From: Butyrivibrio sp.
GTDB lineage: Bacteria; Bacillota; Clostridia; Lachnospirales; Lachnospiraceae
Assembly (NCBI GenBank): GCA_015056625.1
Contig: SVFY01000004.1
Span: 62,001 to 126,000 of the forward strand
Length of the DNA stretch: 64,000 nucleotides
Direction of reading: 5' to 3'
Part shown: piece by piece, positions 42,322 to 52,174 of the stretch
How positions within the stretch are numbered: the first letter of the stretch is position 1
Layout of the letters: each line of letters begins with the position of its first letter
Position numbers and translations under genes: made by a program
Notes under the pieces: generated by a model
What the model was told of the DNA's origin: nothing
The model's database searches: none
The model's input: the letters and a program-made list of their open reading frames with translations, nothing else

Positions 42322-44219
42322 TAATTGTCCCCCAACATACTAGTGAGCACTGCTACTCCATATGGAGCTATTGTCAGCGTAGTTCCGCTCAAAGAGCTGA
42401 GATCCTCTGAGGTGCAAAGCTGATAGGAAAGGGTGTTATAGGTACTGCAGTCATCTGATGCAGCAAGGTCTACAGTCTGAGCCTCATCTGATGTGTTTAT
42501 CACAAAAAGGAGTGAGAGTGGGCCAAAATCTGCTGATGCGCTGGAGCCTTCTATGCTTCCATTTCCTAAAACCTCTTCCGCACCGGTATTCTTAAGGAAT
42601 TCCCCGGCTTCTTCCTGGGTCACTGACCTTGTAAAGGCGCAGATATTCTGACCTGACAATTCCTGTAAGGCAGTGGTCTTGCCCCTTGCCACAACAGGGT
42701 ATGTGTTTCTTAGTCTGATGGCTGCCTTAAAATAATTATATATTGAATAGGGGTCTTTAGTCTGCTCATCAAGGGCAGGATACTTCATCTTGAAGTAGTC
42801 CATGGCCTTGGGACCCTTGCACATACCTTCGCTGACATTGTCCATGAAGGCTGGAAGCGCCTCATCTGAAGTGTCTGTCTCTCCCGCTGTCCAGTACATG
42901 GGAGCTCTCTTATTCTCATCCTTGCCTGAGCCTTTCATTCCAAGCTCTTCGCCGTAGTATATGAAGGAATTGCCGCCCATTAATAGGCTAAGTCCATATG
43001 CCAGCTTTAGCTTGTCCTCTCCGCCGCTTCCTGTATAGTAGCCAGCACTCCTTGCCATGTCGTGGTTTGTGTAAAAGGGTGCATCTATGGCGGTGTCGTA
43101 GGTACCGCTGATGGCTGCCTCGCTCTTTTCCAGAGCCTCCGCAAACCTTGAGGCAGGGCTCGTTCCTCTTACCGTAGATGCTATGATACCTTCACTTCCA
43201 GCAAACTCAAAGTCAAAAAAGCTGTCGATGCCGCTCTCATAATATTTCTGGTAGGTAGCTGCATTAACCCAGGCTTCACCTACAAAGTAGGCGTCCTTGT
43301 TGTCGTCCTTTAGCCACTTAAGAAACTCAATATTCTTCTGATCCTGCCCTGTGTAGTAGTAGGTGGTTGCATCAAGCCTGAAACCGTCTACGCCTCTGCC
43401 TGTCCAGAAGTGCGTTATGTCTGATAGTTCTTTTCTCAGAGCATCGCTGTCCAGGTTTAGATCTGGCATCTCAGACCAGAAGCGGGCCTCATAGAAGTAG
43501 TCTGTGCCTGCAACTGGTTCATATCCCTGCTGCTTTTCGTTTGAAAAATTGTAATAGTCAAGGGGTGGGCACTCTGAGAGTGCCTGTGTAAGGGCTTGAC
43601 TTGTGCTAGCGCTGTCTGCTGTAGCTGCGGTGCCAGAATCTGCAGTTGACACAGAGTCTGTTGCAAATTCAAGCCCAGGGTGTTCTTTAAGGTACTCTGT
43701 TGCCTCCAAAAACCATGGGTGCTGACTTGATGAGTGGTTAAATACTGTGTCGATTATGACATTGACTCCCCTTTTGTGGCACTCAGAAACCAGGTTGTCA
43801 AAATCTTCCAAAGTTCCATACTCTGGGTCAATGCCCTTGTAATCAGTCACATCATACTTGTGATAGGTTGTAGATGGGCTTATGGGCATCAGCCATATCT
43901 CATTGCAGCCAAGATCTGTATCTGTGGAATCATCCCCATCATTGATGTAATCAAGCATTTTAGTTACACCGTTAAGATCACCAATTCCATCTCCATCGCT
44001 GTCATAGAAAGAATAGACGAAGATCTCATAGGTGGTCCTGTACTTGTCATCAAGGATATTTAGTGGAAGCTGTTTGGGTTCGTCGTCCTTATCATCAGCC
44101 AGTTCTGAGTTTTCAAGAATTTCCTGGTTTTTCCCACATCCAGTCATAAAAATCAATGCTGACAGGATACATATACAAGTTTCTTTTACAATCTTTTCAA
44201 GGAAATGTCTGTTTATCAT
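42321..44219 (-). CDS. Secreted alpha-amylase lipoprotein, GH13
   Basis: 632 residues from the ATG at 44219 (GGAG 6 nt upstream). The N-terminus is a lipoprotein signal with lipobox FMTGC, so the enzyme is tethered outside the membrane. The GH13 barrel has the usual regions: DTVFNHSS, GFRLDATTYY with the nucleophile Asp, VGEAWVNAATY with the acid/base Glu, and TNHDMARS with the third Asp. A Ser/Thr-rich insertion near residues 180-200 is probably a surface loop. Calcium-like EF-hand motif DSDGDGIGDLNG is present near residue 75. It probably hydrolyses starch or maltodextrins. A 16-bp perfect palindrome lies about 100 bp upstream. Confidence 0.93.
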   Translation of the reverse strand: MINRHFLEKIVKETCICILSALIFMTGCGKNQEILENSELADDKDDEPKQLPLNILDDKYRTTYEIFVYSFYDSDGDGIGDLNGVTKMLDYINDGDDSTDTDLGCNEIWLMPISPSTTYHKYDVTDYKGIDPEYGTLEDFDNLVSECHKRGVNVIIDTVFNHSSSQHPWFLEATEYLKEHPGLEFATDSVSTADSGTAATADSASTSQALTQALSECPPLDYYNFSNEKQQGYEPVAGTDYFYEARFWSEMPDLNLDSDALRKELSDITHFWTGRGVDGFRLDATTYYYTGQDQKNIEFLKWLKDDNKDAYFVGEAWVNAATYQKYYESGIDSFFDFEFAGSEGIIASTVRGTSPASRFAEALEKSEAAISGTYDTAIDAPFYTNHDMARSAGYYTGSGGEDKLKLAYGLSLLMGGNSFIYYGEELGMKGSGKDENKRAPMYWTAGETDTSDEALPAFMDNVSEGMCKGPKAMDYFKMKYPALDEQTKDPYSIYNYFKAAIRLRNTYPVVARGKTTALQELSGQNICAFTRSVTQEEAGEFLKNTGAEEVLGNGSIEGSSASADFGPLSLLFVINTSDEAQTVDLAASDDCSTYNTLSYQLCTSEDLSSLSGTTLTIAPYGVAVLTSMLGDN

Positions 44220-44311
44220 ATATTCTCCAACTTTCATGTCAGTAAGCTTTCTATAGCTTTAAAATGTATGTTTTTCTTTCTATTGATAAATCATAACACA
44301 TCCTCCGGTTC

Positions 44312-44327
44312 AAGAAAACGTTTTCTT
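44312..44327. promoter_or_regulatory. Operator palindrome upstream of the amylase gene
   Basis: Perfect 16-bp palindrome AAGAAAACGTTTTCTT. The central AAACGTTT matches LacI/GalR-family and CcpA-type (cre) sites, consistent with sugar-dependent control of the amylase. Confidence 0.6.
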
Positions 44328-44381
44328 TGGTTAACGCAAGGTAAATACAGGTTAACAACACAATGTTTCAAACTAAATCAA

Positions 44382-44437
44382 AAAGAGATACCATTTTTCT
44401 GTCTTTTTATCAAAAACAGTTCAAATGATATCTCTTT
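44382..44437 (-). terminator. Terminator of the second chemoreceptor gene
   Basis: Minus strand AAAGAGATATCATTT (from 44437) pairs with AAATGGTATCTCTTT (to 44382), one mismatch, followed by TTGATTTAG. It lies 24 bp after the stop. Confidence 0.75.
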
Positions 44438-44460
44438 CTAATACTATGCTCTGATTTCTA

Positions 44461-46905
44461 TTACTTGAAGAACTCCAGATCTTCCTTGAGCTCATTAGCA
44501 AAGCTCTTAAGTTCTGCAGAAGTATCTGCAAGCCTTGATGTTTCCATGTTTAGCTGGCTCATGGACGTAGACGTTGTCTCTGCTGATGCCGCGTTTTCCT
44601 GGGAAATAGCTGAAAGGTTAGTCATAAGATCAACTACAGTCTCTCCATAACTATCACAGGACTGGGCCTGTCCAAGAACTTCAACCACTGAACTCTTGGT
44701 AAAATCAATACCTGTGCTTACACTTGCAAAGATATTGCTTGTAGCGTCAATATCATTCTTCTGATCATTGATAAGATCTGTTACTTCATTGATGGTTTCA
44801 ACAGTCTTATTGGACTCCTCTGACAAGTCATGTATGATGCCTTCGATTATCTTGGTAGACTCATTAGTCTGGTCTGCAAGAGTTGATATCTCACTGGCAA
44901 CAACCGCAAAGCCCTTACCTGCCTCACCAGCTCTTGCAGCTTCGATTGAAGCGTTGAGTGAAAGGAGGTTGATCTGGTCTGCTACAGATGCTATAAGAGT
45001 AACCGCTTCCTGTATCTTACCAACAGAATCATCAGTCTTTCTTACCTGTTCAACGATCTTGTTAAAGGCTTCAGTAGTAGAATCACTTGCCCTGGTCAGA
45101 TTGTCCATGTTGGCATTAGCTTCTTTTCCATTTGTGCTCATATTCTCAGATCTGTCGGAAAGACTTGAAACACTGTCAAGGATCTGCTGAATGTTGCTTC
45201 TGATATCAACGATCTTCTGGGACGATGTCTCAATATCCTTGGCCTGTTCGCCTGCTCCCTTGGATATTTCCTCAATGGTCTCACTTATCTCCCCTGCAAC
45301 CTGCTTGGTCTTTGTGGCGCTTTCTTCCAGATTTACACCTGTATCTGCGAGAACATTACTCATGTTCTTGACCTTATCAACAGTGCCTTCAAGAGTATCA
45401 AGGAAACCATTTAGCGAACTTGCAAAAGAGGCAAACTCATCTTTTCCGGAATCATCAGCTCTGGTAGATATCTTACCTCCAGCAATCTCTTCAATAGCAG
45501 ACTGGAAAGAATTAACACTCCTGTTTATGCCAACGCTGATACGAACAAGGATAAGTGCAAGAACTACAATACTGGCAACAAGTACGATAACAATGATCAC
45601 AGTAACGCTATTTCTCACTGCGTTCATCTCATCAACCGCCTGGCTCTGCACTTTTTGGCACAATTCGCTAAGAGAAGCATTTATTACCTGATTATCAGCT
45701 TTTATCTCAAGTGTTCTTGCATCTGTTGCTTTTATTTCATCAAATATCGCTTTTTTAGCACTTAAGAATCCAAGTGAAATGTCTGCCAGAGAAGGATCCG
45801 TTGTGTATTTAGGAATATTTCCTTCGATTTCTGCAAAAAGAGCTTCAATCTCCGAAAGACTTGCAGTGATATCTTTTCCCTCAACCACAAGCTTGCTGTA
45901 TGAAGATACCATGGAATCCAGTTCATCAAGATGTGAAGCAAACCCATAAACACCAGAAATAGCTCCGCCGTACTTATACACATCACCGGGGACCATTACA
46001 GAATTGTCAAGGTATAATTCATACTCAAGGTCTGGATATTTTTCCATGTCGAGATCCGCAATATCCAGCGTTGTGGATGCTTCTTCCCAAGCAGCATTTA
46101 CTGCATCATACTTACCTGTTACCTTTAAAGCCTTTTCGCCGCCAAAATCAGTAATCTCTGCAGCTGCCAGACCATCACCTGACATCTCGGAAAGCTCTAT
46201 AACTGAAAGATCTATAGGAAGCTCGTCGGAACCATTTTTTAGTTTGACATTCTTAATATAATAGTCGCCCTTATAAGTAAAGGTTCCACCAACACGGAAT
46301 ATCAAATGATTACGTTTTCCGGCATTTGGAAGAGTGTAGTCATAGATCATCTTTGTGTAATCCTTGCCGTCTACAGTTACCGGGCTTCCGCCCTCACCCA
46401 TGGTGGCATCTATCCAATGGATCTCAATCCATTCATTGTTGTTGACAAGAGTCTTAAAGCTATCTGAAAGTTCAGCACTTGAGCCTACAAATTGCTGGTA
46501 TTTGCCAATTGAAGGATCATAACCTCTTTCTGCATTTATGCTCTTTATCTCATTGTAATTGGCTATCGCCTGTTCAACATTGCTAATCATTGAGTCAACA
46601 GAACCCTGATACCCAATACCCGCCTTACTTTTTAGCTGTTTAGCCTTCGTAAGCATCAGATCAAGGTTTTCCAAGGATGCATTCAGATATGTTTCATCAA
46701 CATAATACTGGTAAAGAGCATCATTAGCCAGGTTTTGGGCCTGCAGCACTCCAATCTCGTTAACTAGCGAAACTACCTCACTGTTATTACCATTTCTATT
46801 TATGGATGTGATTCCAACAGCACCAATTATAATAGCAGCTGCTATTCCAAGCGCACCCATCATTAGGATCTTTCCCTTTACTGATTGATAGAATTTCCCT
46901 TTCAT
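44461..46905 (-). CDS. Methyl-accepting chemotaxis protein with large sensor
   Basis: 814 residues from the ATG at 46905 (GAGGT 7 nt upstream; the ATG at 46923 abuts a T run and has none). Helix 1 at about 10-32, an extracellular region of about 390 residues (33-425), helix 2 at about 433-455, HAMP and signalling domain. The sensor is far larger than the usual four-helix bundle. It contains a helical part and, between about 150 and 300, a beta-rich stretch resembling a carbohydrate-binding jelly roll, so the ligand could be a sugar; this is inferred. The CheA-binding tip is in [18 protein letters not shown]. Confidence 0.93.
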   Translation of the reverse strand: MKGKFYQSVKGKILMMGALGIAAAIIIGAVGITSINRNGNNSEVVSLVNEIGVLQAQNLANDALYQYYVDETYLNASLENLDLMLTKAKQLKSKAGIGYQGSVDSMISNVEQAIANYNEIKSINAERGYDPSIGKYQQFVGSSAELSDSFKTLVNNNEWIEIHWIDATMGEGGSPVTVDGKDYTKMIYDYTLPNAGKRNHLIFRVGGTFTYKGDYYIKNVKLKNGSDELPIDLSVIELSEMSGDGLAAAEITDFGGEKALKVTGKYDAVNAAWEEASTTLDIADLDMEKYPDLEYELYLDNSVMVPGDVYKYGGAISGVYGFASHLDELDSMVSSYSKLVVEGKDITASLSEIEALFAEIEGNIPKYTTDPSLADISLGFLSAKKAIFDEIKATDARTLEIKADNQVINASLSELCQKVQSQAVDEMNAVRNSVTVIIVIVLVASIVVLALILVRISVGINRSVNSFQSAIEEIAGGKISTRADDSGKDEFASFASSLNGFLDTLEGTVDKVKNMSNVLADTGVNLEESATKTKQVAGEISETIEEISKGAGEQAKDIETSSQKIVDIRSNIQQILDSVSSLSDRSENMSTNGKEANANMDNLTRASDSTTEAFNKIVEQVRKTDDSVGKIQEAVTLIASVADQINLLSLNASIEAARAGEAGKGFAVVASEISTLADQTNESTKIIEGIIHDLSEESNKTVETINEVTDLINDQKNDIDATSNIFASVSTGIDFTKSSVVEVLGQAQSCDSYGETVVDLMTNLSAISQENAASAETTSTSMSQLNMETSRLADTSAELKSFANELKEDLEFFK

Positions 46906-46923
46906 TTTCAGTACCTCGCGCAT

Positions 46924-46963
46924 AAAAAAACGTTACAACGTGTATTTTATACACATTGTAACG
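46924..46963 (-). terminator. Terminator hairpin abutting the chemoreceptor start
   Basis: Minus strand: 14-bp arms (46963-46950 and 46944-46931) with one mismatch, 5-nt loop, then TTTTTTT (46930-46924). It should end the heptad-repeat lipoprotein transcript, yet lies only 18 bp from the chemoreceptor ATG. Confidence 0.75.
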
Positions 46964-46983
46964 CTTCTCCATTAGCAAAACAA
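46955..46983 (-). promoter_or_regulatory. Predicted chemoreceptor promoter inside the terminator
   Basis: Minus strand TTGTTT (46983-46978), 17 nt, TACAAT (46960-46955). The -10 box is within the 5' arm of the terminator, so initiation here would not produce the full hairpin. Confidence 0.45.
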
Positions 46984-47059
46984 CGCGAGTGTGCGTGTTT
47001 TTTCTTAAGTTTTTATAAATTGAGTTGTGTAAAATTAATCCAAAGTGGATAAAATAATC

Positions 47060-49804
47060 TTACAGGCTCTTGATACTGTCTGTCTTGATGATGAACTTAA
47101 CACTTGAATCAACATCTTCAGCAGAGCCGCCGAATGTCTTGTAGCTGCTGCCTGCTTCCTTTATAGCTTCAAGTCTGTCAGTGAAGTCTGAAAGGTCTCC
47201 GTCAAATGCCTCATAGATCTTCTTGATGCCTTCCTCATCAAACTTGGTAACGCCATCAAGAAGCTCCTTAACGCCATCGTCAAGCTTGATGGCACCGTCA
47301 TTAAGTTCTCCTACGCCATCATAAAGCTCACCGGCACCATCATTAAGCTTTGTAGCACCATCATCGAGCTGCCTAGCCCCATCGTAGAGCTGGTATGCTC
47401 CATCACTGAGCTTACTTGCTCCGCTTACCAAAGCTTCGTTATTGGATACAAGTTCACTTGTTCCTGAGGAAAGCTTCGATGCACCATCACTAAGCTGGCC
47501 TATACCTGACTCAAGAGCTGAAGCGCCACTAACTATTGCTCCAAATTTTTTCTGGAAAAGTCCAAGTCCATCTGATACTGATGTGGCGCCTGCCTTAAGA
47601 AGTTCAATTCTATCATTACTGCCAGAAAGACTACCGCTTATATTTCTTAAGACCTTAGAAGTTGCTTGCAATGCCGCACAAGTGGAGACGTAAGTTTTTT
47701 CTGCATCATCCACAGCCAATGAAGTTTCAAGATTTGTTCCTCTGCTTCTAGGTACAATCAAGCATTCAAGCTCTTTAGCTGCCTCTTTATCTGCTGCTGG
47801 TCTTTCATAACCACAGTAAATACAAACATCATCATCGCCATATACGCAGCCCTCATAGAACTCATCACCAGTCTCATCACAAACAGCATGGTGTGTTCCA
47901 TTCCCCTCCGAATTAAAAGAATACTTGCTAAGATCGATATCATCGTCATCACTAGATGTTCTTTCAATTTTCTCTGTTTTAATAATTGTTGTGTTCTCTG
48001 TTGATGAATCAGTCTTTTGAGTTATGGTTGTATTTCCAGTAGATTCTGTAGTATTTCCTGTAGTAGGTGTAGTATTTTCTGTAGGTGTAGTATTTTCTGT
48101 TGGTGTAGTGTTTTCTGTTGGTGTAGTGTTTTCTGTTGGTGTAACAGGTGTTGTTTCAGGTGTTGTGGTTATTTCATCTTTATTTTTTACCACACCCTGC
48201 TCAACTTCAACTACATTCTCTTCTCCGTTAGAAGGAAGAAAACCAGGATCTCCAAACTTTGAAGTTCTCATACTAATAATCTGTCCAATCTTGTCAGTAT
48301 CAGGATTTCCATCAGAACCAACACATACTGCACCAAGGCCAGTTTTTACATAACTTTCACTATACTGTCCAGGGATTGTTGCCCATTGATACGCTATATC
48401 ACATGCCGTAGCCAGACTGTTCATGTCATCAACACTGGACGTGATTGAAGACGCTAATATATTAACACCATCACTTACCTGTTTTGCACCATCTGCAAGT
48501 GCAGCAACACTCTCTGTTGCTGTCATATTAGTTTCAGGATTCTTGGCCTGAAGTCCGTTTCCAAGAGTTGATACACCTTCTTTAAGTTTAGATGCGCCAC
48601 TTGCAAGAGCTGCAGCTCCGTCGTTAATCTTGCTTGCGCCATCAGTATATTTGACAACACCATCATAAAGGCTGTTTGTTCCCTCGTACAGACTTCCTGC
48701 TCCGCTGTATAATGAACCTGTTCCGTCCTTAAGCTCTTTTGTTCCATCCTTAAGCTCTTTTGAACCATCGTAAAGCTTTGATACGCCATCACGAAGATCT
48801 GTTGTTCCGTCCTTAAGCTCTTTTGTACCATCAACGAGCTTGTTGGAGCCATCATTGAGATCCTCCATGTCGCTCTTTAAGTCGTCAAGCTTATCAGAGC
48901 CTGAAAGATCTGTCATACCAAAGTCAGAAAGGATATCTGAGCTTGCCATGGTGATGGTCATTCCAAGCTCAAAATCTGTAGTATCTGCTGTGATCTCGAA
49001 GGAGTTTGAAAGTCTGTCCTTGATCTCATCGGCATCTTCAAGCTCATCCCACTTATCATCAGAGATATCAAGGCTCTCCTTAAGGCCGGGAAGAGCAACA
49101 CCCATAACGATGATGTTTCCGCCATCTGAGATAACCTTACCATTTGAGATCTCAACATTTGTAAACTTATCTGAATCAAGCATCATGCCGGATACCATGG
49201 CAAAAGGTGTGTAGACGTCAACTTCCTTGCCGTTTACTTCAACTGTCTGCTTGTCGTTGTTCTCATATTCGAAACGGATCGTTACCTTTCCGCTCTTACC
49301 TGCAAGTTCCTCTGGAGTGATCTCTTTTCCGTCAAGAGTGTAAGTTATCTTCATGTTTACAGGAAGCTGCTTGTTCGTTGTTCCCTGATAATAGATGTCA
49401 GAACCATTGGCGTTCCAGGTAAGTGTTCCGTCGCCGTTGTCTGTGAAGGTCTCCTCACCCTTAACATTGACAATGTCCTTAAGCTCTGTGGTGTCAGCAA
49501 TCTCTGGTGAAGCTGCTGCATTCTTGAGCCACTCGCTTACGATGACGTCGTTTACTGCGCCGTTGGCATCGGCTGTAACGTACACTGTCTCAACCTTGCC
49601 AGCCTCTGACTCTGCTGAAGCGATGTTGGAAGCGCTGACAACTGAATTTGCAAGAGTATCCTCTCCTGCCTGTTCCTCTGCAGCCATTTCCACTGCTGTC
49701 TCTGCTGTAGTGTCTACTGTATTGCTGCCGCAGGCAACTGTCATTATGGCCATCATAGCAGCCATTATTACTGATAATGATTTCATCAAATTTTTGCGTA
49801 TCAT
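47060..49804 (-). CDS. Lipoprotein with Leu-x-x-Gly heptad repeats
   Basis: 914 residues. A signal with lipobox near residue 25 (IMTVACGS) predicts a lipid-anchored surface protein. Residues 320-440 and 760-870 are runs of heptads of the form DG-x-x-x-L (KELKDGTTDLRDG, KLSDGAYQLYDG), like those in YhgE/Pip-type and MMPL-associated proteins. Between them lies a Pro/Thr/Glu/Asn linker (TPTENT repeats, about 550-610) and a cysteine-containing segment (HHAVCDETGDEFYEGC then CIYCGYERP) resembling a zinc ribbon. There is no C-terminal membrane helix, unlike YhgE. It precedes nothing on its strand but follows the MMPL gene by 13 bp, so it is probably a partner of that transporter, perhaps spanning the wall. 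Confidence 0.8.
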   Translation of the reverse strand: MIRKNLMKSLSVIMAAMMAIMTVACGSNTVDTTAETAVEMAAEEQAGEDTLANSVVSASNIASAESEAGKVETVYVTADANGAVNDVIVSEWLKNAAASPEIADTTELKDIVNVKGEETFTDNGDGTLTWNANGSDIYYQGTTNKQLPVNMKITYTLDGKEITPEELAGKSGKVTIRFEYENNDKQTVEVNGKEVDVYTPFAMVSGMMLDSDKFTNVEISNGKVISDGGNIIVMGVALPGLKESLDISDDKWDELEDADEIKDRLSNSFEITADTTDFELGMTITMASSDILSDFGMTDLSGSDKLDDLKSDMEDLNDGSNKLVDGTKELKDGTTDLRDGVSKLYDGSKELKDGTKELKDGTGSLYSGAGSLYEGTNSLYDGVVKYTDGASKINDGAAALASGASKLKEGVSTLGNGLQAKNPETNMTATESVAALADGAKQVSDGVNILASSITSSVDDMNSLATACDIAYQWATIPGQYSESYVKTGLGAVCVGSDGNPDTDKIGQIISMRTSKFGDPGFLPSNGEENVVEVEQGVVKNKDEITTTPETTPVTPTENTTPTENTTPTENTTPTENTTPTTGNTTESTGNTTITQKTDSSTENTTIIKTEKIERTSSDDDDIDLSKYSFNSEGNGTHHAVCDETGDEFYEGCVYGDDDVCIYCGYERPAADKEAAKELECLIVPRSRGTNLETSLAVDDAEKTYVSTCAALQATSKVLRNISGSLSGSNDRIELLKAGATSVSDGLGLFQKKFGAIVSGASALESGIGQLSDGASKLSSGTSELVSNNEALVSGASKLSDGAYQLYDGARQLDDGATKLNDGAGELYDGVGELNDGAIKLDDGVKELLDGVTKFDEEGIKKIYEAFDGDLSDFTDRLEAIKEAGSSYKTFGGSAEDVDSSVKFIIKTDSIKSL
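48063..48143. repeat. 18-bp tandem repeat within the lipoprotein gene
   Basis: About 4.5 copies of GTTGGTGTAGTGTTTTCT (first two copies differ slightly), encoding the six-residue unit TPTENT on the minus strand. Copy number is likely variable between strains. Confidence 0.85.
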
Positions 49805-49817
49805 AACCTTTTCCTCC

Positions 49818-51938
49818 TCATGCTACTTTATGTCTGTGGATGAGATGACCAAAGTGCTGGTCATCTTTCTCCTTCTTTACGTTTTTCATTCCAAATGTTG
49901 TTCTCATGATCAGGCCATCAAAGAGCATATACATTGAAGGCAATACCAAAAGAACTGTGAACATACTGATGATGGCACCTCTTGCCATAAGCATGCACAG
50001 AGAGCCGATCATGTCGATACTGGATATAAGTCCAACACCGAAGGTTGCTGCAAAGAAGCTAAGTGCACTGACTATTACTGACTTCATGCTGGTAGAAAGA
50101 GCTATCAGTGTAGCTTCTTTCTTGGTGTGGCCTGAATTTCTTTCATTCAGGTACCTTGTTGTCATCAGGATCGCATAGTCAACTGTGGCTCCCAGCTGGA
50201 TAGTTCCTATAACTACTGAGGAAATAAATGGAATAACCGTTCCTGTGTAGTAAGGAAGTCCCATATTTACAAAGATCGCGAACTCAATAACTGCAACCAG
50301 GATAAATGGCAGTGATACTGATTTAAGTACAAATGCGATGATCAGGAACACAAGCCCTATTGAAACAAAGTTAACAACCTTAAAGTCGTGATCTGTAATA
50401 TTAATTAAGTCCTTGGTGCAAGGCGCCTCGCCCACTACCATAGCCTTGGGGTCATAGCTCTTTACTATGGAGTCAACCTTGGCGATCTGATCATTTATTT
50501 CATCAGAAGCTATCTTGTAGTCCGTGGTCAGCATCACCATTTTCCACTCATCGCTTTCAAGGTCTGACATAAGGTCTTCAGGAACGAACTCCCTTGGGAA
50601 AGATGGTCCAAGGATTGAATCTGCTCCAAGAACTGAAATGATACCATCTGTCTCTTTAAGTTCTTTTATCATCTCTGTCATAGTGGCTGTGTCCAGGTTC
50701 TTATCAACAAGGAGCATGTAAGCTGAGTTCATCTCAAACTTCTCATCAACCTCGTTGGCGCCCTGGACGCTCTCAAGTGAATCAGGAAGCGTCTGTGTCA
50801 GGTCATAATATACTGATGTGTGGTTGTTTCCATAAATTGCTGGTCCCAAAATAGCGAGGAACAATGCAAAAAATACTACATAATACTTGGATATAAACTT
50901 AGGGAGCCTTACAAACTCAGGCATCAGCGGTTTGTGCTTGGTCTTTTCAATGAGGTTATCAAACACAAGGATCATACTTGGCAGGATCGTTACGCATCCG
51001 ATAACTCCAAAGATAACACCCTTGGCCATTACAACACCAAGATCAAGGCCCAGTGTAAAGCTCATAAAGCAAAGAGCAACGAAACCTGCAACGGTGGTGA
51101 TGGAGCTACCTATTACTGACTGGAAGGTTGCTGAAATGGCATTTGCCATGGCGTCCCTCTTGTCATCATTTTTCTCAAGCTCCTCCTGGTAGCTGTGCCA
51201 CAAAAAGATCGAGTAGTCCAGGGTGACACCAAGCTGCAGTACCGCGCTCAGGGACTGGGTGATAAAAGAGATCTCTCCTTTAAACACGTTGGTTCCCATG
51301 TTATAAACAATCGCCATTCCTATGCTGAGCAGGAAAAACAGCGGTATCAGATAGGAATCCATTGTCAGTGAAAGGACGATAACAGCAAGAAGTACTGCGA
51401 TTCCTACATATATAGGTGTTTCCTTCATTGCCAGGTTCTTGGTATCTGTAACAATGGCGCTCATGCCGCTCATGAAGCACTGCTTATTGGAGATACGTCT
51501 GATCTCTTCGATGGCTTCCATTGTGCCATCAGCACTTGTGCCGTCATCAAAGATAACAAACATCATCGTGGCATCGCCGCTGTTAAAGGCTTCATACACC
51601 TCATCAGGTATCATCTCCATCGGGATCCTGATGTCCAGGATCGAATCGTACCAGAGGACCTTTGCCACGTGATCCACATTTTCAATGTTTTCCTTTAATT
51701 TTGAAACATCTTTTTCTTCCATTCCCTCTGCAACATACAGGACAAAAGATCCGGTTCCAAACTGATCAAGAAGTATGTCCTGTCCCTGCATAGTCTCAAT
51801 ATCCTTAGGCAGATATGTAAGGATATCGTAATTGACTCTTGTGTTGAAATAGCCAATTGCAGATGGAACAAGTAATGCGATTGCTGCAATTAAAATCGCA
51901 TATCTTAGCTTTACAATCAAATGCGAAAGCTTGTTCAT
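49818..51938 (-). CDS. MMPL/RND-family membrane transporter
   Basis: 706 residues with about twelve membrane helices in two halves, each preceded by a large extracytoplasmic loop (about 35-170 and 370-530). Family features are the N-terminal helix with extracellular loop, SITTVAGFVALCFMS, LGVTLDYSIFLWH in the first half and LGATVDYAILMTTRYL in the second, with conserved Asp-Tyr proton-relay residues. MMPL proteins move lipids, siderophores or drugs using the proton gradient. Here it is probably co-transcribed with the heptad lipoprotein, 13 bp downstream, and is divergent from a TetR gene, suggesting inducible expression. The substrate is unknown. Confidence 0.93.
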   Translation of the reverse strand: MNKLSHLIVKLRYAILIAAIALLVPSAIGYFNTRVNYDILTYLPKDIETMQGQDILLDQFGTGSFVLYVAEGMEEKDVSKLKENIENVDHVAKVLWYDSILDIRIPMEMIPDEVYEAFNSGDATMMFVIFDDGTSADGTMEAIEEIRRISNKQCFMSGMSAIVTDTKNLAMKETPIYVGIAVLLAVIVLSLTMDSYLIPLFFLLSIGMAIVYNMGTNVFKGEISFITQSLSAVLQLGVTLDYSIFLWHSYQEELEKNDDKRDAMANAISATFQSVIGSSITTVAGFVALCFMSFTLGLDLGVVMAKGVIFGVIGCVTILPSMILVFDNLIEKTKHKPLMPEFVRLPKFISKYYVVFFALFLAILGPAIYGNNHTSVYYDLTQTLPDSLESVQGANEVDEKFEMNSAYMLLVDKNLDTATMTEMIKELKETDGIISVLGADSILGPSFPREFVPEDLMSDLESDEWKMVMLTTDYKIASDEINDQIAKVDSIVKSYDPKAMVVGEAPCTKDLINITDHDFKVVNFVSIGLVFLIIAFVLKSVSLPFILVAVIEFAIFVNMGLPYYTGTVIPFISSVVIGTIQLGATVDYAILMTTRYLNERNSGHTKKEATLIALSTSMKSVIVSALSFFAATFGVGLISSIDMIGSLCMLMARGAIISMFTVLLVLPSMYMLFDGLIMRTTFGMKNVKKEKDDQHFGHLIHRHKVA

Positions 51939-51995
51939 AACATTCCTCCTCCAGAACTCATGCGCTTTTGATGAGATTCTGATAATTTCTTTCAG

Positions 51996-52077
51996 TTAGC
52001 CTTGGCTAATTGGAAATATATTATTGACTTTTGGTCATTTTCTTATTATGGTATAACACATAAATGACCATTGGTCA
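51996..52077. promoter_or_regulatory. TetR operators and promoter between MMPL and tetR
   Basis: A perfect palindrome TGACCATTGGTCA (52065-52077) and a near copy TGACTTTTGGTCA (52025-52037, two differences) lie 40 bp apart. A different palindrome, TTAGCCTTGGCTAA, is at 51996-52009. On the minus strand TTGACC (52078-52073), 17 nt, TATACC (52055-52050) forms an MMPL promoter whose -35 box is inside the first palindrome. Confidence 0.65.
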
Positions 52078-52174
52078 ATATTTTTGGAAAACATTTTAAA
52101 AAAACAAGTTTTCAGCTTGTTTACTGCGTTTAAAACAAGTATGATACAATTAAATTGAAGGTAAGGAAGAAGAA

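Noticed and set aside
46921..47059. c-di-GMP (GEMM) riboswitch in the chemoreceptor leader
   Set aside because: A CACGCACA-like stretch is present, but the conserved GCAAACC and tetraloop-receptor parts of the motif are not.
47060..49804. YhgE/Pip membrane transporter
   Set aside because: Heptads are similar but the characteristic C-terminal membrane helices are missing and a lipobox is present.
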